From contig JAFKJU010000014.1 in assembly GCA_017305935.1 (NCBI GenBank), forward strand, positions 145,958 through 209,957: DNA of 64,000 nt. The letters run 5' to 3'. The stretch is from Hyphomicrobiales bacterium. Lineage in GTDB: Bacteria; Pseudomonadota; Alphaproteobacteria; Rhizobiales; Rhizobiaceae. Positions 45,437 to 53,041 of the stretch are shown here, piece after piece. The position numbers and the translations under genes were made by a program. The first letter of the stretch is position 1. Every line of letters begins with the position of its first letter. Below the pieces are notes generated by a model. The model searched no databases. It had not been told where the DNA came from and was given only the letters and a program-made list of their open reading frames with translations.

Positions 45437-47470
45437 TTAGAACATGTCCTCGACCGCCGGCAGCCAGACCGTGAAGGCGGTGCCCATGCCCGGCTGGCTG
45501 CGAACCGTGATCCGGCCGCCTTCCTGCGCCACCAGTCTCTGGCTGATCGACAGGCCGAGGCCGGTGCCCTCCCGCGACTTGGTGGTGAAGAAGGGATCGA
45601 AAATCTGCGCCAGCACATCGGGCGCGATGCCTTGGCCGGTATCGCTGACCTCGATGGATATCCCCTGCCTTCCGTCCACGTCGGCATCGACGGTCCGCAG
45701 CTCCAGCCGCCCGCCATTCGGCATGGCATGGATGGCATTGACGATCAGGTTGACCAGCACCTGCTGCAATTCCGTCCGGTTCATGCGGATGAGACGCATG
45801 GCGCGATCCTGGCGCTCGACCGATATCATCGTCTTTTTCAGCAGATGCTGAACCAGCGGCAGCGTATCGGAAATGACCTCGGCGGGGGAATAGTCCTCGA
45901 CGAACCCGGAAAATTCCTGCGGCCTGGCGAATTGCAGCAGTTTCGTCACGATTTCGGTGATGCGATGCATCTGCTGGTCGATCAGGCGGAACTCGGTCTT
46001 TGCCTCCTCCGCATCCGGGCCCATCATGTCGCGGATGATTTCGAGATTGCCCTGCATGACGGCGATGGGATTGTTGATCTCATGGGCGACACCGGCGGTG
46101 ATTTCGCCGATGGCCGCCAGCTTTTCGGACATGACGAGCTGCCGCGTCGTCGTCTCCAGCCGCTGCGCGGTGTCGCTGAGTTCCAGCGCGCGCTGATCCG
46201 CCCGCTGGCTCAACTGCTCGTTCCACAATCGCAATTCGGCATCGCGTGTCTGGATGCCGTTCAGCAGCCGGTCCAGTTCACCGGCCACCAGCCCGATCTC
46301 GTCGCGATTTTCCACCGGCCCGGTGCGCGCGGCAAGATCGCCGGCCTCGACGCGACCGATGGTCCGCTTCATGCGTTCGAGCGGCCTGAAGATGCTGCGC
46401 GTCCAGAGGAGGAAGAACGGGACGGTCGCAGCGACGGCGAGCAGGAAAGCGACGGCGATGGTCAGCCATGTCTCGTTCTTGGCGCGCACGAAGGGCGCTT
46501 CGGCAAAGCCGACATAGAGCATGCCGACCCGGCGGCCATTGGTATCGAGGATCGGCTCATAGGCCGAGACATACCAGTCGTTGACGACGAAGGCGCGGTC
46601 GCGCCACGTCCTGCCCTGATCGAGCACGGCGCTGCGGACTTCCTCGGAGACGCGCGTGCCGATGGCGCGCCGGTCGCCGAACAGGCGAACATTGGTGCTG
46701 ACGCGGATATCGTCGAGGAAAAGCGTCGCGGTGCCCTTGATGCCATCCGGCTGGCCGGATCCATGATAGATGAGATCGTTGATCGTATCGACGAAATCGA
46801 GATTCCGATTGAGCAGGATGCCGCCGACCAGCGCCGCGCGGCGGCCATCCGGCAGGAGAACGGCGGCGGCGGAATGCAGCACGAGACCCCGCGCCTCGAC
46901 CATGCTGCCGGGCGCATCGCTTTCAGCCGTCGGCACGATCTCGATGCGCGCCCGTTCGGCGAGGCGCGGCGAGATGGCGGCCAGTTCCGAATTCGCGAAG
47001 ACGTCGATGCCGGTCTGCGAGCGGCCTGAGAGCGCCGACGAGATCAACGGCCAATCGAGCCGCAAGCTTGCCGGCATGGCCGGCCGGTCGCCGGCGAGCA
47101 CCGTGCCGTCCTCGGCCATCACATAGAGGAAATCGAACCCGCCGCGCCGTTCGGCCGCACCGAGATAGGCAGGGAATGCCTGCTCCGACCCCTCACCGGC
47201 CCGCAGCAGCTTGCGGAACCCTTCGGATTCGCTGATAGCGATCAGCCGGCCTTCGGTGTTTTCGAGGATGCGCGACAGATATTGCCGCGCAATCGTCAGG
47301 TCGTCATCGACCTTGGCGAGCGTCACCGCATCGAAACGTTCGTTCCAACGGATGATGCCGATGGCAAGCAGCACGGGCAGGACGACCAGCATGGGCACGA
47401 GCGCGATAGCCAGCAGGCGGTAGCGAACCGAGCGCCTGAAGAGGCCGATGGTTTCGCCGTCCTCACTCAT
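45437..47470 (-). CDS. Cache-domain sensor histidine kinase
   Basis: 677 residues. Order: membrane segment 1 (about 19-40), a large periplasmic Cache-type sensor (41-335, with GTATLFLDDIRVSTNVRL and VNDWYVSAYEPILDTNGRRV), membrane segment 2 (336-357), HAMP, a coiled coil, HisKA with phospho-acceptor His463 in GVAHEINNPIAV, and HATPase_c with VLVNLIVNAIHAM, SDTGQGI and GTGLGLSIS. The start ATG 47470 overlaps the response-regulator stop by 8 bp (ATGAGTGA), so the pair is co-translated. The ligand is unknown; Cache domains usually bind small extracellular molecules. Confidence 0.9.
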   Translation of the reverse strand: MSEDGETIGLFRRSVRYRLLAIALVPMLVVLPVLLAIGIIRWNERFDAVTLAKVDDDLTIARQYLSRILENTEGRLIAISESEGFRKLLRAGEGSEQAFPAYLGAAERRGGFDFLYVMAEDGTVLAGDRPAMPASLRLDWPLISSALSGRSQTGIDVFANSELAAISPRLAERARIEIVPTAESDAPGSMVEARGLVLHSAAAVLLPDGRRAALVGGILLNRNLDFVDTINDLIYHGSGQPDGIKGTATLFLDDIRVSTNVRLFGDRRAIGTRVSEEVRSAVLDQGRTWRDRAFVVNDWYVSAYEPILDTNGRRVGMLYVGFAEAPFVRAKNETWLTIAVAFLLAVAATVPFFLLWTRSIFRPLERMKRTIGRVEAGDLAARTGPVENRDEIGLVAGELDRLLNGIQTRDAELRLWNEQLSQRADQRALELSDTAQRLETTTRQLVMSEKLAAIGEITAGVAHEINNPIAVMQGNLEIIRDMMGPDAEEAKTEFRLIDQQMHRITEIVTKLLQFARPQEFSGFVEDYSPAEVISDTLPLVQHLLKKTMISVERQDRAMRLIRMNRTELQQVLVNLIVNAIHAMPNGGRLELRTVDADVDGRQGISIEVSDTGQGIAPDVLAQIFDPFFTTKSREGTGLGLSISQRLVAQEGGRITVRSQPGMGTAFTVWLPAVEDMF

Positions 47471-48848
47471 GCCAGCTTGCATATTTGCGGTCGATGGTTT
47501 TGCGCGAGATGCCGAGGCGCCGCGCCGCCTCCTCCCGGTCGCCGCGCGCCTCGCGCAGCACGGCGAGGATATGCCGCCGCTCCATCTCGGCCAGGCTCTC
47601 GTTGCGCGGCGGGACAGCGTCGGCGCGCACCGGCCCGATCGCATCGGGAAAGCTCCCTAGAATGAGCGTGCGCTCGATCAGGTTGCGCAATTCGCGGATA
47701 TTGCCGGGCCAGTCGTAGCGCAACAGCGCACCCTGCACCCGCTCAGTGATGGCGACGGCGGGCATGCCGAGCTGCCCGGCCATTTCCCGCATGAACAGGT
47801 TTGCCAGCTCGAGCACGTCCTCGCCGCGCTCGCTCAGCGGCGGGAGCTGGATCTGGATGACATTGATGCGGAAATAGAGGTCCGCACGGAAGGTGCCCTC
47901 TTCCACCCGCCGCGCGAGATCGGCATTCGTGGCGAAGACGAAACGCGCCTCGAAGGGCACCTCCCGCTCCGCGCCGACCGGACGTACCCGGCGATCCTCC
48001 AGCACACGCAACAACCGCGTCTGCAACAGAGGCGGCAGTTCGCCCACCTCGTCGAGGAACACCGTGCCGCCATGGGCATGCATGAACAAGCCTTCGCGGC
48101 TGCGCAACGCACCGGTGAAGGCGCCCTTGACATGGCCGAACAATTCGCTCTCGATCATATCAGTCGGGATGGCCCCGCAATTGATCGGGACGAACAGCTT
48201 GTCCGCCCGGTCCGAGAGAAGATGCAGCGAGCGGGCAGCGACCTCCTTGCCGGTGCCCGATTGCCCGGTGAGCAACACCGAGGTCGGCAAGGGCGCGACG
48301 CGGGCAATCGTCTCGCGCACATGCGCGATGGCTTTCGAGGCGCCGATCAGCCGGTTGCGCAGGAGCGTCTGGTGCTGTGGCGCGGTCATCTCGTGCCGCA
48401 ACACATCGTTTTCGCGCTGCAGCCGCTTGCGGTCGAGACAGCGGGCGATGGCGTTCAGCAACTGGTTGGACCGGAACGGCTTGAGGATGAAATCGACCAC
48501 CCCGACGCGCAGCGCATCGATCGCCGTGTCGAGATCGGCATAGGCGGTCATCAGGATGACATCGGAAAACAGGCCGATCGCGCGCTGTTCCGCCAGCCAT
48601 TCGAGCCCGGTCTTGCCAGGCATGATGTTGTCCATGATGACGACGTCGAAATTCTGCTCGTCGACTTTCCGCGAGGCCTGCGCGGCATCGCTGGCCACCT
48701 CGATCAGCCGGCAACGCGGACGCAGCGTCTTGACCAGGAAATTGCAGATGCCCGGTTCGTCGTCGACGACGAGGATCGACGCCTGGGCAAGCCACGGCCC
48801 GAATTCGGCCTGACCCGGCAAGGCGTGGACATTCCGATCCTGCGTCAT
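47463..48848 (-). CDS. NtrC-type sigma-54-dependent response regulator
   Basis: 461 residues. The receiver domain holds the acidic pair Asp29-Asp30, phospho-acceptor Asp73 (VVIMDNIMPGKTG), Thr101 and Lys123. The AAA+ domain has Walker A GQSGTGKE (194-201) and the sigma-54 contact loop GAFTGA (241-246), so it can activate sigma-54 polymerase. The C-terminus has a Fis-type HTH (EEAARRLGISRKTIDRKYA). ATG 48848 follows AAGGAG. It lies inside the dnaK operon and beside the GGACA-N3-TGTCC palindromes and consensus sigma-54 promoters, which are its expected targets, including its own operon. Confidence 0.93.
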   Translation of the reverse strand: MTQDRNVHALPGQAEFGPWLAQASILVVDDEPGICNFLVKTLRPRCRLIEVASDAAQASRKVDEQNFDVVIMDNIMPGKTGLEWLAEQRAIGLFSDVILMTAYADLDTAIDALRVGVVDFILKPFRSNQLLNAIARCLDRKRLQRENDVLRHEMTAPQHQTLLRNRLIGASKAIAHVRETIARVAPLPTSVLLTGQSGTGKEVAARSLHLLSDRADKLFVPINCGAIPTDMIESELFGHVKGAFTGALRSREGLFMHAHGGTVFLDEVGELPPLLQTRLLRVLEDRRVRPVGAEREVPFEARFVFATNADLARRVEEGTFRADLYFRINVIQIQLPPLSERGEDVLELANLFMREMAGQLGMPAVAITERVQGALLRYDWPGNIRELRNLIERTLILGSFPDAIGPVRADAVPPRNESLAEMERRHILAVLREARGDREEAARRLGISRKTIDRKYASWHE

Positions 48849-48879
48849 CGTCCGTTTCTCCTTCGAATGCTGGCGGCCG

Positions 48880-49161
48880 TCAGGCCTGCGGCCCGCCCAT
48901 CTCGCGGCGCAACTGCGCCAGCACCCGGCGCATGCCGTGCAACTGGTCCATCAGGTGGAGAATGACGTCGATGCCCGCATCGTTGGCGCCGATCTCCGAC
49001 TGCAGCTCGCGGATCAGCCGGGCGCGCGCGACGTCGATCTCCCGGAAACGCATGCCAGAGGGGGTTTTCTCGGGGATCAGCCATTGCTGCTCGATCCACA
49101 CATCCAGCACCTGCACCTGCAGGCCGAAGGTTTCCAGAAATTCCTGCTTGTCCATCGCCAT
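48880..49161 (-). CDS. cbpM: Chaperone modulator CbpM
   Basis: 93 residues of the MerR_2/CbpM group (EFLETFGLQVQVLDVWIEQQ, then GMRFREIDVARARLIRELQS and a helical tail). CbpM binds the J-domain of CbpA and inhibits its co-chaperone activity. It starts 3 bp after the cbpA stop, as in the enterobacterial cbpAM pair. The response-regulator gene follows 31 bp later. Confidence 0.88.
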   Translation of the reverse strand: MAMDKQEFLETFGLQVQVLDVWIEQQWLIPEKTPSGMRFREIDVARARLIRELQSEIGANDAGIDVILHLMDQLHGMRRVLAQLRREMGGPQA

Positions 49162-49164
49162 GGA

Positions 49165-50067
49165 TCAGCCCTCCTCGCGCGGGTTGAAAGCCTTGCCCTT
49201 CGCCCAGCCGGCGACAAAGGCTTCGAGCTCGGGATCGGGCGGACTCGGCAGGACGACCTTCAGCTTGACGAACTGATCGCCGAAGCCGCCGCCGTGGCGG
49301 GGGGCGCCCTTGCCTTTCAGCCTGAGAGTGGTGCCGGTGTTCGATCCTTTCGGCACGGTCATGGTCACCGCGCCGGTGGCTGTGGGAATGCGGACCGGTC
49401 CGCCGAGAACCGCCTCGCTCAGCGACACCGGAACCTCGATGCTGATGTCGTCGCCATCGCGGGTGAAGCGCGGATCGGGAAGCACCTCGACCTCGATCAG
49501 CGCGTCGCCCGGGCCGCCGGTGCCGGCGCCGGTGGCGCCCTTGCCGCGCAGGCGGATCGTCTGGCCGTCGACGAGGCCGGCGGGGATCTTCACATCCAGC
49601 GTGCCGCCGTCCGGCAGGGTGATCCGCTTCGTCGCGCCGGCGATGGACTCGGCGAAATCGATCGCCAGGCGGTAATGCATGTCCTGTCCGCGGCGATTGG
49701 CGCGCTTGGTCTGGCTGCGGCGCAGCAGGTCGGCGAAGATGTCGTCGCCATCCATGAAATCGGCATAGCCGGAGGTATCCGCGTAAGGATGCTCCGCTTC
49801 CCCGCCGGCATAATCGCGGTAGAAATGCTGGCGCGGTGGGCGCTCGGCGCCGGAAGCGTCGAACTCCCCGGCATCGAAACGCTTGCGTTTGTCGATATCG
49901 CCCAGGAGATCGTAGGCGGCCGCGACCTCCTTGAACTTCTCCTCCGCGGCTTTGTCACCCGGATTGAGATCCGGGTGCAGCTTCTTGGCGAGCTTGCGAT
50001 AGGCGCTTTGCAACTCGGCTGCGGAGGCAGTCGAGGCCACTCCGAGCACCTCATAGGGATTGTTCAC
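49165..50067 (-). CDS. cbpA: CbpA-type DnaJ co-chaperone
   Basis: 300 residues. A J-domain occupies 1-70 with the essential HPD in KKLHPDLNPGDKAAEEKF. A Gly-rich/linker part (to about 120) and the two-part substrate-binding C-terminal domain (GQDMHYRLAIDFAESIAGAT through GGGFGDQFVKLKVVLP) follow. There is no zinc-finger region, which makes it CbpA/DnaJB type rather than DnaJ. It begins with GTG and follows dnaK by 106 bp. CbpM next to it completes the regulated co-chaperone set. No grpE is present here. Confidence 0.9.
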   Translation of the reverse strand: MNNPYEVLGVASTASAAELQSAYRKLAKKLHPDLNPGDKAAEEKFKEVAAAYDLLGDIDKRKRFDAGEFDASGAERPPRQHFYRDYAGGEAEHPYADTSGYADFMDGDDIFADLLRRSQTKRANRRGQDMHYRLAIDFAESIAGATKRITLPDGGTLDVKIPAGLVDGQTIRLRGKGATGAGTGGPGDALIEVEVLPDPRFTRDGDDISIEVPVSLSEAVLGGPVRIPTATGAVTMTVPKGSNTGTTLRLKGKGAPRHGGGFGDQFVKLKVVLPSPPDPELEAFVAGWAKGKAFNPREEG

Positions 50068-50173
50068 GACGGGCTCCGCAAATCATGGGACTGAACACTA
50101 TATGAAGCCACCGCGCGCCTCCGGCAACGAGGCAAACGCGCCCCGTCGCCAGATTCCGCCACGGACCGCCTGC

Positions 50174-52051
50174 CTATTTGCGATCATCGTCCGGCAGTTC
50201 GGTGAATTCGGCGTCGACGACGCCGTCATCGGGCGCGGATGCCGCCGCACCCGATGACGCAGCGGATTGGGCGAGCGCCACCACCTTCTGCTCCAGATCG
50301 TCGGACTTCGTCCGGATCGCGGCGGCATCGTCACCATCCAAGGTCTCGCGCACGGCGGATGCGGCGGTTTCCACCGCCTGCCGGGCAGCCGACGCACCGG
50401 CTGCGGCCGGATCGGCGAGCGCCTTGTCGGCCGCGTGCAGCATGGCTTCGGCGACGTTGCGCGCCTCCACCATCTCGCGGCGCCTCGCATCCTCGGCCGC
50501 ATGCGCCTCGGCATCCTTGACCATGCGCTCGATATCCGCTTCCGACAGGCCGCCCGAGGCCTGGATGCGGATGCGCTGTTCCTTGCCGGTGCCCTTGTCC
50601 TTGGCGGACACATTGACGATGCCGTTGGCGTCGATGTCGAATGTCACCTCGATCTGCGGCATGCCGCGCGGGGCGGGCGCAATGCCCATCAGGTCGAACT
50701 GGCCGAGCATCTTGTTGTCCGCCGCCATCTCGCGCTCACCCTGGAAGACACGGATCGTCACCGCATTCTGATCGTCCTCGGCCGTCGAGAAGGTCTGGCT
50801 CTTCTTCGCCGGCACGGTGGTGTTGCGCTCGATCAGGCGGGTGAAGACGCCGCCCAGCGTTTCGAGGCCGAGCGACAGCGGCGTGACGTCGAGCAGCAGA
50901 ACATCCTTGACGTCGCCCTGGAGCACGCCCCCCTGAATCGCCGCGCCGACCGCCACGACCTCGTCGGGATTGACGCCCTTGTGCGGCTCCTTGCCGAAGA
51001 CCTTCTGCACAACCTCCTGGATCTTGGGCATGCGCGTCATGCCGCCGACCAGCACGACCTCGGCAATGTCCTTGGCGGCCAGGCCGGCGTCCTTCAATGC
51101 GTTGAGGCAGGGCTCGATCGTGCGCTGCACCAGATCCTCGACGAGCGTCTCGAACTTCGAGCGGGTGATCTTCACCTGGAGATGCTTCGGCCCCGTGGCA
51201 TCCGCGGTGATGAAGGGCAGGTTGACTTCGGTCTGCGTCGAGGAGGACAGTTCGATCTTGGCCTTTTCCGCCGCCTCCTTGAGGCGCTGCAGGGCGAGCT
51301 TGTCCTTGCGCAGGTCTATGCCCTGCTCCTTCTGGAACTCGTCGGCGATATAGCCGACCAGGCGCATGTCGAAATCCTCGCCGCCGAGGAAGGTATCCCC
51401 GTTGGTGGACTTCACCTCGAAGACGCCGTCGCCGATGTCGAGGATGGAGATGTCGAAGGTGCCGCCGCCAAGATCGTAGACGGCGATCTTGGCCTGCTTG
51501 TTCTTTTCAAGGCCATAGGCGAGTGCCGCCGCCGTCGGTTCGTTGATGATGCGCAGAACCTCGAGCCCGGCGATCTTGCCGGCATCCTTGGTCGCCTGGC
51601 GCTGGGCGTCGTTGAAATAGGCCGGCACCGTGATCACGGCCTGCGTCACCGCCTCTCCAAGATTGGCTTCCGCCGTCTCCTTCATCTTTTGCAGGATCAT
51701 CGCCGATATCTGGGAGGGCGAATACGACTTTCCCTCAGCCTCGACCCAGGCGTCGCCATTGCCCGCCTTCACGATCTTATAGGGCACCAGCCCCTGATCC
51801 TTGGCGACGGTGGGATCGTCATAACGCCGGCCGATCAGGCGTTTGACCGCAAAGATCGTGTTCGTCGGGTTGGTCACCGCCTGCCGGCGCGCCGGCTGGC
51901 CGACAAGGCGCTCCCCGTCGCCGGTGAAGGCGACGATCGACGGCGTCGTGCGCGCGCCCTCCGAATTCTCGATGATGCGCGCCGCCTTGCCGTCCATGAC
52001 CGCCACGCAGGAATTGGTTGTGCCCAGATCGATGCCGATGACTTTTCCCAT
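50174..52051 (-). CDS. dnaK: DnaK (Hsp70) chaperone, cluster copy
   Basis: 625 residues. The ATPase domain opens [20 protein letters not shown], with phosphate loops [16 protein letters not shown] and [15 protein letters not shown]. The substrate-binding domain contains [17 protein letters not shown]. The tail ends [15 protein letters not shown], the usual DnaK-type acidic end. ATG 52051 has a strong AAGGAGGAG. Transcription comes from a consensus sigma-54 promoter (52110-52125). Neighbours are cbpA and cbpM rather than dnaJ/grpE, so I regard it as a paralogue of the housekeeping dnaK, dedicated to the two-component stress response. Confidence 0.94.
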   Translation of the reverse strand: MGKVIGIDLGTTNSCVAVMDGKAARIIENSEGARTTPSIVAFTGDGERLVGQPARRQAVTNPTNTIFAVKRLIGRRYDDPTVAKDQGLVPYKIVKAGNGDAWVEAEGKSYSPSQISAMILQKMKETAEANLGEAVTQAVITVPAYFNDAQRQATKDAGKIAGLEVLRIINEPTAAALAYGLEKNKQAKIAVYDLGGGTFDISILDIGDGVFEVKSTNGDTFLGGEDFDMRLVGYIADEFQKEQGIDLRKDKLALQRLKEAAEKAKIELSSSTQTEVNLPFITADATGPKHLQVKITRSKFETLVEDLVQRTIEPCLNALKDAGLAAKDIAEVVLVGGMTRMPKIQEVVQKVFGKEPHKGVNPDEVVAVGAAIQGGVLQGDVKDVLLLDVTPLSLGLETLGGVFTRLIERNTTVPAKKSQTFSTAEDDQNAVTIRVFQGEREMAADNKMLGQFDLMGIAPAPRGMPQIEVTFDIDANGIVNVSAKDKGTGKEQRIRIQASGGLSEADIERMVKDAEAHAAEDARRREMVEARNVAEAMLHAADKALADPAAAGASAARQAVETAASAVRETLDGDDAAAIRTKSDDLEQKVVALAQSAASSGAAASAPDDGVVDAEFTELPDDDRK

Positions 52052-52109
52052 GACGAACTCCTCCTTGTCGTTGATCGTCGGTCGGCGACTGCCGCTTCCA
52101 CCGTTTCGC

Positions 52110-52125
52110 AGCAACGACCATGCCA
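52110..52125 (-). promoter_or_regulatory. Sigma-54 promoter of the dnaK operon
   Basis: On the minus strand TGGCATG-GTCG-TTGCT matches sigma-54 consensus with one transition (C to T) outside the invariant GG and GC. The predicted start is near 52098, 47 bp before the dnaK ATG. The palindrome pair at 52179-52214 is 53 bp upstream. Confidence 0.87.
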
Positions 52126-52178
52126 GTTCGCAAACCGGGAGATTTCAATCATTTACGGTCCGGCAGGATTCAGGCCAT

Positions 52179-52214
52179 GGACAAGCTGTCCGCAGCCGCC
52201 GGGACAATTTGTCG
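52179..52214. promoter_or_regulatory. Shared paired activator sites between dnaK and mscS
   Basis: GGACAAGCTGTCC (52179-52191, perfect arms) and GGACAATTTGTCG (52202-52214, one mismatch) have centres 23 bp apart. They lie exactly midway between two divergent sigma-54 promoters, 53 bp from each. One site pair can therefore serve both directions. The 333-bp region 52052-52384 holds only these elements and no gene. Confidence 0.85.
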
Positions 52215-52267
52215 GAAGGCGCGACGATGGCGGAGCGCAAGTCCTTGATTGCGCGCTCGCATCCGCA

Positions 52268-52283
52268 TGGCACGTTTGTTGCT
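52268..52283 (+). promoter_or_regulatory. Sigma-54 promoter of the MscS-type channel gene
   Basis: TGGCACG-TTTG-TTGCT is a full match to the sigma-54 consensus on the plus strand. The predicted start is near 52295, giving a leader of about 90 bases before the ATG at 52385. Confidence 0.88.
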
Positions 52284-52384
52284 GTGTCAATGCCGGCGTG
52301 CCGGCGGGCGCATCCGGCCCCACGCTCACTTGTAACAAGCCGCGCCAATCGCTATTGCACGATATCGTCCGGGGCCATCTTTCC

Positions 52385-52954
52385 ATGATCCGATTTTTCG
52401 ATCCGACCGAACCTGCCGGCGCTTTGCTCTATGCCGGCGTCTTCATGCTTCTCGGCTTTTGTCTGTCGTGGCTGATGCGGCGGATGGTGGCGGCCGCCTT
52501 GCGGCATGACCGGTCGGAACATATCGACCAGATCACGCTTTCCTTCCTCAGCCACCTGCTCGTCCTCGTCATCTGGGTGCTGCTCGCCACCTTCTATGCG
52601 CATCTCGTTCCCGCACTGAACCGGCTCGGCACGGCGCTGCTGGCCGGCGTCAGCCTCATGTCCGTCATTCTCGGCTTTGCGGCGCAGACAACGCTCGGCA
52701 ATCTGGTCGCCGGCATCAGCCTCATTCTCTACAAGCCGTTCCGCCGTGGCGACCGGCTGCAGATCAGTGCCCCGACGGGGCTCGAAATCGGCGCGGTCGA
52801 GGATATCTCGCTCGGCTATACGGTTTTGCTGACCGATGACGGCCGGCGCGTGATCATCGCCAACACGACGATGGCGCAGCAGACGATGATCAAGCTCGCG
52901 GCATCGCCTCCCCGCCTGACCCCGACCGAACCGCCGGCGGAGAGCTCCGCATGA
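52385..52954 (+). CDS. Minimal MscS-type mechanosensitive channel
   Basis: 189 residues. Two membrane helices (GALLYAGVFMLLGFCLSWLM; HLLVLVIWVLLATFYAHLV) precede the pore helix SVILGFAAQTTLGNLVAGIS and the beta domain (ILYKPFRRGDRLQI to VIIANTTMAQQTMIKL). The C-terminal cytoplasmic cage domain of MscS is missing, so this is a shortened form. MscS channels open on membrane tension and release solutes. The frame is open far upstream, but ATG 52385 lies correctly behind the sigma-54 promoter and begins the first helix. It is the divergent partner of dnaK. Confidence 0.85.
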   Translation: MIRFFDPTEPAGALLYAGVFMLLGFCLSWLMRRMVAAALRHDRSEHIDQITLSFLSHLLVLVIWVLLATFYAHLVPALNRLGTALLAGVSLMSVILGFAAQTTLGNLVAGISLILYKPFRRGDRLQISAPTGLEIGAVEDISLGYTVLLTDDGRRVIIANTTMAQQTMIKLAASPPRLTPTEPPAESSA

Positions 52955-52976
52955 GAGCGCCTTCGTCAAAGCATTT

Positions 52977-53005
52977 CCGGGAAAACCGCGACGCAATTTT
53001 CCCGG
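52977..53005. repeat. Hairpin repeat between convergent mscS and oxidoreductase genes
   Basis: CCGGGAAAA (52977-52985), 11 bases, then TTTTCCCGG (52997-53005). It follows AGCATTTCC, so it is a divergent member of the GAGCATTTCC repeat family. It lies between the mscS stop (52954) and the oxidoreductase stop (53042) and may serve as a terminator for both. Confidence 0.55.
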
Positions 53006-53041
53006 ACATGCGTCAACCCGGAGATCGCGGCCCATGGCTTA

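Noticed and set aside
50267..52384. Long plus-strand extension of the MscS frame opposite dnaK
   Set aside because: The frame is continuous but this part is antisense to dnaK. The channel domain starts at 52385, just after a sigma-54 promoter.
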